This document shows, piece after piece, positions 1 to 6,159 of a stretch of 7,089 bases of DNA. The stretch is from Xanthomonas cassavae CFBP 4642 (GTDB lineage Bacteria > Pseudomonadota > Gammaproteobacteria > Xanthomonadales > Xanthomonadaceae). The position numbers and the translations under genes were made by a program. The stretch covers positions 1,753,346-1,760,434 of the forward strand of contig NZ_CM002139.1 in assembly GCF_000454545.1 (NCBI RefSeq). The letters are read 5' to 3'. Every line of letters begins with the position of its first letter. The stretch's first letter is position 1. A model generated the notes under the pieces. The model ran no database searches. It worked only from the letters and a program-made list of their open reading frames with translations, and was not told the DNA's origin.

Positions 1-91
1 GCCGAAAACGGCAAAAAACCGGGGGTTTGAGCGCCCTCAGCGCGGCGGATGTGGCGTGTTTCGTTTTCCGGCTGCGTTGATCAGACCATCC
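1..91 (+). mobile_element. Partial IS5-subgroup insertion sequence end, cut by window edge
   Basis: This stretch appears to be the terminal part of a second insertion sequence that continues left of the window. Its inner boundary is at 91/92, exactly where the neighbouring transposase reading frame stops resembling its family. The last 15 bases, TTGATCAGACCATCC, match the IS5 terminal repeat as I remember it (TTGTTCGCACCTTCC) at 11 of 15 positions. Frame 1 on the plus strand opens at the window edge, reads AENGKKPGV and stops at 28-30, which could be the tail of that element's transposase with a short 3' untranslated end. I see no YTAR target duplication at the junction; the next four bases are TTTG. 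The other end of the element lies outside the window, so its identity is inferred. A simple deletion joining unrelated DNA is the main alternative. Confidence 0.45.
74..91 (+). repeat. Candidate terminal inverted repeat of the IS5-like element
   Basis: GCGTTGATCAGACCATCC ends at the point where homology to the IS1478-type transposase is lost. On the minus strand it reads GGATGGTCTGATCAACGC, similar in form to the GGAAGGTGCGAACAAG end of IS5. Only one copy is visible because the partner lies left of the window. Confidence 0.4.
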
Positions 92-1228
92 TTTGATCCA
101 GCTCCATTGTCGTCGTGTCAGCGTCTTGGCTTTGCCGCGATGCAGGATCTGCACACCCTCCACGTCGCGCGCGCAATACCCCAGGCCCACGATCGCCACC
201 TGCGGGATCACATTCACATCCTGTAGCAACCCGCGCGCCTGTTCCAGTTGCTCGGCCAACGTATCGCCGTCGTAGGGATTACCGGGAAAACTACGCGCGC
301 CCACGATCAAGCCCTTGCGCGCACTCACCGCAATGCCGATCTTGACACCAAATTCGTACGGGGCCTTTGCCTTGCCCTTGCTCATGCATTCCACTTCCGG
401 CGCGTGCAAGGCGTAGAGTTTTTGTTTGTCCTTGGGGCGCTGTTTCAACAATCGTTGTGCGCGCTCCAACCAGACACCGATACGCTCACGCACCATGGGT
501 TCCAGCTGGGCCAGCTTGCGTTGCAGATCGCGTAATACGCGTCCCAGGATCGTGTGCTGGCGTCGCAGCACCTTGCGCATGCGCTTGAACTGGCGCGCAT
601 GCGTATAGCGCCCGGCCTTGCGGCTCAACGCTGGACCTTGACGCGCATAGCTCTGTCGCAGTGCGATGCCGTGGCGCTTGGCCAGCAGCACCAGCTTCTT
701 GCGCGCGACTTCACACAAACGGCTGTCGGTGGGATGGGCGATCGCTTTTTCCTGCACGGTAGTGTCCACGATCACCCGCGACAACTCGGGTGCATCCACC
801 GCCTTCATCGCGTGAGCGGTATTGATCGTGTGCGCCAACAGCTCTTCCATACCGGCTTCGCCCAGACGCTGCCGCCAACGTGTCAGGGAGCTGGGATCGC
901 ACGCCAAGCAGGTCTGGAACACCACCTCGCCGGTGAAGAACTGCCAGTACGGATTTTCCAGCCAGCGCTCGCACACCGCTTCAACGGACAGGTCGTAGGC
1001 GTGCTTGAGGTAGAGCAACCCGGCGATCAGACGCACCGGCAATGCGGGCCGACCGCCTGTGCCGATGGCGGCTGGCAACTGCGGCTACAGCGCCTGCTCC
1101 AACGCACTCCACGGCAGCCGATGGCTCAGCTGGACCAGTGGATGGCGCAAGTCGAGCCGGTTCTCCAGACGCGAACGAAACAGCTCATCGGCAGGCAATT
1201 GCTCGGCGGCAGGGCGGCGTGTACGCAT
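92..1228 (-). pseudogene. IS1478-type IS5-family transposase, nonsense-mutated and truncated
   Basis: This is a DDE transposase relic that would have catalysed cut-and-paste movement of its own IS. The frame starts at an ATG (MRTRRPAAEQLPADELF...), hits TAG at codon 48 (1085-1087), then stays open in the same frame to the break at codon 379. Family landmarks remain: the N-terminal domain (about 15-125, with YWQFFTGEVVFQ and DPSSLTRWRQRLGE), the first catalytic Asp in VIVDTTVQEKAI (Asp155), a basic Arg/Lys-rich linker (200-270), and the block YEFGVKIGIAVSARKGLIVGA (291-311). Where the family has a VDLGY-type second Asp, this copy has VGLGY (Gly348, codon 185-187). The C-terminal Glu motif (EPVIGHLK-like) is absent because sequence is replaced at 91/92. 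Unusual Cys residues at 107 and 352 also suggest decay. Three independent lesions make it inactive. The family is clear; the exact IS name is from memory. Confidence 0.85.
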
Positions 1229-1322
1229 GGGCGAAAACTGCCAGAAATCAGCACGTAGAGTAACGAAAACTGGCAATTCCAGTACACCAAAACCGCAGGT
1301 GAAGCCTTGCAATGGGGCTGTG
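1229..1322. other. Spacer between mfd stop and transposase start: IS end region
   Basis: This 94-bp spacer holds the upstream region of the transposase relic and the immediate 3' flank of mfd. CGAAAACTG occurs twice, at 1232-1240 and 1264-1272, 32 bp apart. TGCCAG (1239-1244) and CTGGCA (1270-1275) form an inverted pair. The outer IS end probably lies between about 1275 and 1292, but I cannot fix it without a second copy. A weak hairpin at 1295-1310 (read on the minus strand as GCAAGG, loop, CCTGC, then GGTTTT) is the only terminator-like structure after mfd, and it is poor: a bulged five-pair stem and only four T. Confidence 0.4.
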
Positions 1323-4300
1323 TTACCCCGGTGCCAATGCCGCCAGCAGGCCGCGTGCCGCATTGAAACGGTCGGCGCCCTCGGGCAGCGGCAACTTGAT
1401 GCGCAGTTTGTCCGGGCCATCCATGGTGTAGATCTTTGGTTGCTTCTGGATCATCTGGATGATGGTCATCGGGTCGATCGCCGGCTTGGCCTCGAACACC
1501 AGCCGCCCGCCGTTTTCGCCCAGATCCAGCTTGCGCACGCCCAGCGCGTTGGCTTGCAGCTTGAGCTCGGCAATGGCGAACAGGTGCTTGACCGGGTCCG
1601 GCAGCAGGCCGAAGCGGTCGATCATCTCGACCTGCAGTTCGCGCAAGGCCTCGGCATCGCGTGCGCTGGAAATGCGCTTGTACAGGGTCAGGCGGGTGTG
1701 CACGTCGGGCAGGTAATCCTCGGGAATCAGCGAGGGCACGTGCAGTTCCACCTCCGCACCGCGCACCTCCTCGCCGGCATCCAGGTCGGGCAGCTTGCCC
1801 TGGCGGATGCTGCGCACGGCGCGTTCCAGCAATTCGGTGTAGAGGCTGAAACCGACCTCGGCCATCTGCCCGCTCTGGTCTTCGCCCAGCAGTTCGCCGG
1901 CGCCGCGGATTTCCAGGTCGTGCGTGGCCAGGGTGAAACCGGCGCCCAGTTCGTCCATCGAGGCGATTGCCTCCAGGCGCTTTTCCGCGTCGGAGGTCAT
2001 CGAGCGGCGGTCGGGCACTACCAGGTACGCGTAGGCGCGGTGATGCGAACGGCCCACGCGGCCACGCAACTGATGCAGCTGCGCCAGGCCGAAGCGGTCG
2101 GCGCGGTTGATGATGATGGTATTGGCGTTGGGAATGTCGATGCCCGATTCGATGATCGTGGTCGACAGCAGCACGTTGAAGCGCTGTTTCTGAAAGTCCA
2201 GCATCACCCGTTCCAGCTCGCGCTCGGGCATCTGCCCATGCGCGATGCCGATGCGCGCCTCCGGCACCAGTTCCGAGAGATCGCGCTGCATGCGCACGAT
2301 GCTTTCCACATCGTTGTGCAGGAAGTACAGCTGGCCGCCGCGACTGAGTTCGCGCTGGAATGCTTCGCGCAGCAAGATGTTGTCCCAGGCGGTGATGAAG
2401 GTCTGCACCGCCAGGCGGTTCGGCGGCGGGGTGGCGATGATGGACAGATCGCGCAGCCCGGCCATGGCCATGTTGAGCGTGCGCGGGATCGGCGTGGCGG
2501 TGAGCGTGAGCAGGTGCACGTTGGCGCGCATCGCCTTGAGCGCTTCCTTCTGCCGCACACCGAAGCGTTGCTCTTCGTCGACGACGACCAGCCCGAGATC
2601 CTTGAACTTCACGTCCGGCTGCAGCAGCCGGTGCGTGCCGATGATCACGTCGATGTCGCCGCTGGCGACCTTCTCCAGTTCGGCCTTGATCTCCTTGGTG
2701 CTCTTGAAGCGCGAGAGCACTTCCACCTTCATCGGGTAATCGGCGAAACGGTCGCGGAAATTGCGGTAGTGCTGTTCGGCCAACAGCGTGGTGGGGACCA
2801 GCACGGCAACCTGCTTGCCGGCGCTGGCTGCCGCGAACGCCGCGCGCACCGCGACCTCGGTCTTGCCGAAGCCCACGTCGCCGCAGACCACCCGGTCCAT
2901 CGGCTGGCTGCTGGCCAAATCGCGCAGGGTCGCATCGATGGCGGCCAGCTGGTCGCCGGTTTCCTCGAACGGGAATCCGGCGGCAAACGGTTCGTACATC
3001 GCACGATCCACCTGCAGCGCCAGGCCGGCGCGCGCACGGCGACGTGCCTGGATCTCCAGCAGTTCGGCCGCGACATCGCGCACCTTTTCTGCGGCCTTGC
3101 GCTTGGCACGGGTCCATTGTTCGCCGCCCAGCGAATGCAACGGCGCGGTCTCGGCCGAGGCACCCGAGTAACGGCTGATCAGGTGCAGCTGCGCCACCGG
3201 CACATACAGCCGGTCGCCCTTGGCGTATTCGATTTCCAGGAACTCGCCGGGCATGCCGCCGGCATCGAGCACGATCAGGCCGCGGTAACGGCCCACGCCG
3301 TGATCCTCGTGCACGATCGGCGCGCCTTCGGACAGCTCACCCAGATCGCGAATGATCGCTTCCGGCTCGCGTCCCACCCGGCGCGTACGGCGCGGCTGGT
3401 TGGCCCGCTCGGGAAACAGCTGGCGCTCGGTGAGCACCGCGATCTGCGGGTCATTCAGCGCAAACCCATCTTCCAATGGTGCCACGGTAATGCCGAAACG
3501 CAGCGTGGCCGCGGCCAGGAACGCAGGCAGGTCGGCGACCACTTCCGGCTTGAGCGGTGCGGCGGCCAATACTTCCATCAAGGCCTCGCGACGGCCGGCC
3601 GAATCGGCGGCCACCAGCACGCGGCCCGGGTAATGGCCCAGGAAGGACGCCAGCGCCTGCCCGGCGGGTGCGTCCTTGGCGGCCACCGGCAGCGGCGGCA
3701 ACGGTTGGTCGCCGAGCGCGGCGGCGTCCTCAATGCGCGGGTGATCGGCTGGCCACACTTCGATGCGGGCCAGCTTGTTGAGCCGCTCGCGCAGCGCATC
3801 GGGCGACTGATACAGCTCGTCCGGCGGCAACAGCGGCCGCTCCACATCGTGGCGGCGCTGTTCGTAGCGGTGTTGCGCCTGGGTCCAGAACGCATTGGCG
3901 GCGTTGGAGACGCCGGTGGCGATCAGCGGCAGCACGCGCGCGTCCAGATAATCGAACAGCGTGGCTGTCTTGCTGAAGAACATCGGCAGGTAATACTCGA
4001 CGCCAGAGGGCGCGATGCCGGATTTCAGGTCCTGATACAGCGCGCTACGGCGGGTATCCACGTCGAAACGTTCGCGCAGGCAGGCCAGCACGCGGTCGAT
4101 GCTGGCATCGTCCATCGGCACTTCGCGGCCGGGCAGCATCTTCACCGCGTCCACCTTGTCCAGCGAGCGCTGCGACTCGGGGTCGAAGGCACGGATGGAA
4201 TCGATGTCCTCGTCCAGCAGCTCCACCCGCAGCGGCGTGTCCGCGCCCATCGGGAACACATCCAGCAGGCCGCCGCGCACTGCAAAATCGCCCGGGTCCA

Positions 4301-4790
4301 TCACCTGCGGGACGTTGCGGTAACCGGCGCTTTCCAGACGGCGCTTTTCCGCTTCCAGACCCAGCCGCTGGCCAACGGTGAGATCGAAGCTGCCGCCGAC
4401 GATATAGCTCAGTGGCGCCAACTGCTGCAGCAATGTCTGCACCGGCACGATCACCACGCCGCGGCTCAGGCCGGGCAGGCGATGCAGCGCAGCCAGCCGC
4501 TGGCTGATGATCTCCGGGTGCGGGCTGAACTGGTCGTAGGGCAGGGTTTCCCAGTCGGGAAACGGCACCACCGGCAGCGACGAGGATTCACCCAGCAAGG
4601 CATGCAGATCGGACTCGATCTGGTGTGCGCTCTGGTTGTCGCGCGCGATCACCAACAGCGGCCCGGCGTGCGCCTCGGCAGCCCGGGCGATCGACCAGGC
4701 CAACGCAGTGGGAGACGACGGTGCGCGCCAATAGGCGCGGAGCTGGCCAGACTTGGGCAGCGGCGGAGAGGGGTAGGTAGGCGACGGCAT
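1323..4790 (-). CDS. mfd: Transcription-repair coupling factor Mfd
   Basis: Mfd is a cytoplasmic ATP-dependent DNA translocase. It binds RNA polymerase stalled at lesions, pushes it off the DNA and recruits UvrA to begin nucleotide excision repair. The 1155-residue product is close to the E. coli length (1148). Visible order: UvrB-like N-terminal modules (about 1-350); RNA polymerase interaction domain around 490-545 with VHEDHGVGRYRGL (493-505); RecG-like helicase core with Walker A GDVGFGKT (637-644), Walker B DEEQ (738-741), TATPIPRT (764-771), STTIIESGIDIPN (876-888) and QLRGRVGRS (907-915); a translocation motif region about 935-972 (IRGAGELLG); and a C-terminal UvrA-binding-like domain from about 1005. 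All motifs are intact and the frame is unbroken. The ATG at 4788-4790 follows an extended -10 but no Shine-Dalgarno. The decayed IS begins directly downstream on the same strand. Confidence 0.98.
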   Translation of the reverse strand: MPSPTYPSPPLPKSGQLRAYWRAPSSPTALAWSIARAAEAHAGPLLVIARDNQSAHQIESDLHALLGESSSLPVVPFPDWETLPYDQFSPHPEIISQRLAALHRLPGLSRGVVIVPVQTLLQQLAPLSYIVGGSFDLTVGQRLGLEAEKRRLESAGYRNVPQVMDPGDFAVRGGLLDVFPMGADTPLRVELLDEDIDSIRAFDPESQRSLDKVDAVKMLPGREVPMDDASIDRVLACLRERFDVDTRRSALYQDLKSGIAPSGVEYYLPMFFSKTATLFDYLDARVLPLIATGVSNAANAFWTQAQHRYEQRRHDVERPLLPPDELYQSPDALRERLNKLARIEVWPADHPRIEDAAALGDQPLPPLPVAAKDAPAGQALASFLGHYPGRVLVAADSAGRREALMEVLAAAPLKPEVVADLPAFLAAATLRFGITVAPLEDGFALNDPQIAVLTERQLFPERANQPRRTRRVGREPEAIIRDLGELSEGAPIVHEDHGVGRYRGLIVLDAGGMPGEFLEIEYAKGDRLYVPVAQLHLISRYSGASAETAPLHSLGGEQWTRAKRKAAEKVRDVAAELLEIQARRRARAGLALQVDRAMYEPFAAGFPFEETGDQLAAIDATLRDLASSQPMDRVVCGDVGFGKTEVAVRAAFAAASAGKQVAVLVPTTLLAEQHYRNFRDRFADYPMKVEVLSRFKSTKEIKAELEKVASGDIDVIIGTHRLLQPDVKFKDLGLVVVDEEQRFGVRQKEALKAMRANVHLLTLTATPIPRTLNMAMAGLRDLSIIATPPPNRLAVQTFITAWDNILLREAFQRELSRGGQLYFLHNDVESIVRMQRDLSELVPEARIGIAHGQMPERELERVMLDFQKQRFNVLLSTTIIESGIDIPNANTIIINRADRFGLAQLHQLRGRVGRSHHRAYAYLVVPDRRSMTSDAEKRLEAIASMDELGAGFTLATHDLEIRGAGELLGEDQSGQMAEVGFSLYTELLERAVRSIRQGKLPDLDAGEEVRGAEVELHVPSLIPEDYLPDVHTRLTLYKRISSARDAEALRELQVEMIDRFGLLPDPVKHLFAIAELKLQANALGVRKLDLGENGGRLVFEAKPAIDPMTIIQMIQKQPKIYTMDGPDKLRIKLPLPEGADRFNAARGLLAALAPG

Positions 4791-4799
4791 CAGCCCGCG

Positions 4800-4808
4800 A
4801 TTTTATCA
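4800..4808 (-). promoter_or_regulatory. Candidate extended -10 promoter for mfd
   Basis: Read on the minus strand this is TGATAAAAT: a TGn extension followed by TAAAAT, five of six matches to TATAAT. The hexamer (4800-4805) ends nine bases before the mfd ATG. No good -35 box is seen at 16-18 bp, which fits an extended -10 promoter. Transcription starting 6-8 bases downstream would leave a leader of only one to a few bases, and no Shine-Dalgarno is present. The mfd mRNA may therefore be nearly leaderless. This is inferred from sequence only. Confidence 0.45.
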
Positions 4809-5020
4809 GAGCCCCCGCAGTGCCCGGTCCATCTGGCGTGAAAGGTGGTTCGTACCGTGCATGCAGAACGGCGCTGCGGGGCTACAGCCCTTGCGAACTC
4901 GTGCAGCTGTCTTGTTGGCGGCTCTCTGTGGGGGCTGGAAAGTCCAAAGCCACGCTGGGCGAGTGCACGGTGCCCTCACCGCTTGCGGGACACGCCGTGA
5001 ATCCGTCCGTGGAGGCTCGG

Positions 5021-5040
5021 TGGCGGCATCCATGCCGCCA
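5021..5040. repeat. Perfect palindrome, left unit of the structured repeat
   Basis: TGGCGGCAT, a CC centre, then ATGCCGCCA: nine perfect pairs around a two-base centre. It sits at the apex of the stem formed by 4969-4986 and 5049-5066, asymmetrically, with 34 bases on its left and eight on its right inside that stem. Confidence 0.85.
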
Positions 5041-5157
5041 ACGGTCCGGCAAGCGGTCAGGGCACCGCGCCAGAGAGTTTGCTGGTGGTTTTATTGAAGG
5101 CTATGCACACCGACCGACTCGACTGGTCCTTGCCCGCTTATCGTCGCGGGACCTTGA

Positions 5158-5173
5158 GCGGCATGGATGCCGC
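5158..5173. repeat. Perfect palindrome, right unit of the structured repeat
   Basis: GCGGCAT, a GG centre, then ATGCCGC: seven perfect pairs, with a core that is the reverse complement of the 5021-5040 palindrome core. Its placement inside the right-hand stem mirrors the left unit, with five bases on its left and 31 on its right. Confidence 0.85.
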
Positions 5174-5266
5174 GCCAGAGCTTACAAGGACGTACTTGCA
5201 GCGTGTCCCGCGATGGTGTCTGGGCAAGGGCCTTGCAGCTAAGCCGCAGATCGCCAGCTCTAAGCC

Positions 5267-5294
5267 GATTCCCAAATCCCGATTCCCGATTCCC
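5267..5294 (-). repeat. Four tandem GGGAATC-type heptads, potential G-quadruplex
   Basis: On the minus strand four consecutive heptads read GGGAATC, GGGAATC, GGGATTT and GGGAATC. They give four G3 tracts separated by exact four-base loops, which fits the G3N4 quadruplex pattern. The array starts five bases past the stop codon of the acetyltransferase gene, so it would lie in that gene's mRNA 3' end. G4-forming heptad repeats of this kind have, to my memory, been described as enriched in Xanthomonas. It could also simply be a slippage-prone simple repeat attached to the dispersed repeat. Confidence 0.75.
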
Positions 5295-5299
5295 GGCCC

Positions 5300-5842
5300 T
5301 CAAGCATCCAACTCCAGCACCATCCGCACCAACTCCGGCGACTCCGGATGCGCCTGCGGCTTGAAGCCCAGCGATTCGGCCAGCTGCAGCATCGGCACGT
5401 TGCTCTGCAGCACGTCGCCGAACAGGCAATCCAGGTATTTGCGCCGTGCCCACTTGACCAGCTTGCGCATCAGTTGCCGGCCCAGCCCCTGGCCGGCGAC
5501 GAAGCTGCTGACCAGGATGGTGTACTCGGCCTGGCGGGTGCCCGGCACCAGCGCGGCGCGCGCCACCGCGCCCACCAGGGCTTCGCCCGGCGGCAGCTGT
5601 TCGGCGGCCACCAGCACGATTTCGCTCTTGGGGTTGGGATGGGTCAGGCGCTGCACCATCTCCGGGGTGATTTCGGCGGAGGAACGCACGAAGCGCGCGC
5701 GGATCTCCTCCGGCCCCAACAGGCTGAACGCGCCTTGCAGCGGCGGGCCGTCCTCGGGACGGATCGGGCGGAGCAACAGGGTGCGGCCATTGGGCAGGCT
5801 GAAGTTTTCATGCCAGGGAGGCATGCGATTGCGAATGGCCAT
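5300..5842 (-). CDS. GNAT family N-acetyltransferase, Pat-like catalytic domain
   Basis: This cytoplasmic enzyme is predicted to move an acetyl group from acetyl-CoA to an amine, either a protein lysine or a small molecule; the substrate is unknown. The 180-residue product is one GNAT domain with no signal peptide or membrane segment. After a short lead comes LLLRPIRPEDGPPLQ (22-36), the usual GNAT opening. The acetyl-CoA-binding motif A is around 105-131, with the pyrophosphate loop VAGQGLGRQLM (115-125). Motif B is NVPMLQLAESLGF (148-160). The order and wording resemble the C-terminal acetyltransferase domain of protein lysine acetyltransferases such as PatZ, but the large acyl-CoA synthetase-like part is absent. 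The ATG at 5840-5842 is chosen because AAGGAA lies nine bases upstream. The gene stands alone: 317 bp separate it from rlmJ, and a G4 heptad array follows its stop. Confidence 0.93.
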   Translation of the reverse strand: MAIRNRMPPWHENFSLPNGRTLLLRPIRPEDGPPLQGAFSLLGPEEIRARFVRSSAEITPEMVQRLTHPNPKSEIVLVAAEQLPPGEALVGAVARAALVPGTRQAEYTILVSSFVAGQGLGRQLMRKLVKWARRKYLDCLFGDVLQSNVPMLQLAESLGFKPQAHPESPELVRMVLELDA

Positions 5843-6159
5843 GACCGGTATTCCTTAAAGATCGGAAGATTCTGGCACCAGCTCGGCGCGCAACCGTGAA
5901 TGAATCCGGTGCGTCGCCAAGGGCCAACAGGGGGTGGCAGTGCTTCCCACGCAACTGTAACGAGCCGAGCCGTGAGCCAGTCGTGAGAGTGTCGGGACAA
6001 CGCTGGCCCGGCGCGGTCAATCCACCTCCGGGCGGCGATGTGGCAACCGGACGACCGAGCGCGCCATCCCGGCGGCCGGGCAGTCAGTGCAGGACAGCCC
6101 GTTGCTGGCATGCAGCGAGTGCGCACCAGGGGCCTGGCGCGGTGACGGCCGGCGGCGGA
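5843..6159. other. Intergenic region between rlmJ and the GNAT gene
   Basis: This 317-bp gap has no gene I can support. It should hold the rlmJ 3' end and the promoter of the GNAT gene, but neither is obvious. Two GC-rich dyads are visible: CCCGG-CGG-CCGGG at 6068-6080, and CCAGG-GG-CCTGG at 6126-6137, extended with a bulge to 6121-6140. Neither is followed by a T run on the minus strand, so they are not standard terminators. A strong Shine-Dalgarno-like GGAGG (6025-6029, minus) precedes a TTG codon at 6018-6020 that opens a 70-codon frame overlapping the GNAT start. Its mixed third-position base use argues against a real protein. Confidence 0.5.
5851..5856 (-). promoter_or_regulatory. Shine-Dalgarno site of the GNAT gene
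   Basis: On the minus strand AAGGAA lies nine bases before the ATG at 5842. It fixes that start over the internal ATG at residue 7. No convincing -35/-10 pair was found just upstream. Confidence 0.7.

Larger units (their letters stand above)
4854..5232. repeat. Structured dispersed repeat (Xanthomonas-type, BIME/MITE-like)
   Basis: This non-coding block is made of nested inverted repeats. ACCGTGCA (4854-4861) pairs with TGCACGGT (4964-4971). GGTGCCCTCACCGCTTGC (4969-4986) pairs with 5049-5066 at 17 of 18 positions and encloses the 5021-5040 palindrome. On the right, CCTTGCCC (5128-5135) and TCGCGGGAC (5144-5152) pair in one register with 5222-5229 and 5205-5213, enclosing the palindrome at 5158-5173. 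The two halves are diverged inverted copies: 4985-5038 matches the reverse complement of 5158-5211 at 43 of 54 positions without gaps. I recognise the wording from many intergenic regions of Xanthomonas, where it is often mis-annotated as short hypothetical proteins; this is memory, not a search. No transposase is inside, so mobility would need a helper. A structured RNA is an alternative. Confidence 0.7.

Noticed and set aside
554..1258. A 234-codon plus-strand frame over the transposase relic
   Set aside because: The minus-strand frame carries clear transposase sequence throughout, so this is its antisense shadow.
1126..3117. A 663-codon minus-strand frame running from inside mfd into the transposase relic
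   Set aside because: It lies in a different frame from both the mfd and transposase reading frames, which carry the real motifs. Its composition is Arg/Gly/Ala-rich and motif-free.
1059..4841. A 1260-codon open frame on the plus strand spanning all of mfd
   Set aside because: It is antisense to an intact mfd. The product is rich in His, Gln and Arg with no recognisable domain, the usual mirror of a GC-rich gene.
4806..5033. A 75-codon minus-strand frame upstream of mfd (MDAATEPPRTDSRR...)
   Set aside because: It lies inside the palindromic repeat, starts within a palindrome and overlaps the mfd promoter. I recognise it as a typical false hypothetical protein made by this repeat.
4920..5100. 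Possible RNase P or other known structured RNA gene, suggested by dense stems and GGAAAGTCC
   Set aside because: The conserved core elements of RNase P RNA are not present. The palindromes are explained better by a dispersed inverted repeat.
5021..5213. Possible CRISPR-like array because of recurring GGCATCCATGCC cores
   Set aside because: There are only two core copies, they are in mirrored units, and there is no regular repeat-spacer spacing or cas gene.
5079..5858. A 259-codon plus-strand frame across the repeat and the GNAT gene
   Set aside because: Its first part is repeat DNA and the heptads, and the rest is antisense to an intact GNAT gene. It has no domain of its own.
6121..6140. 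GC-rich dyad after rlmJ as a possible terminator
   Set aside because: The stem is bulged and there is no T run after it on the minus strand.
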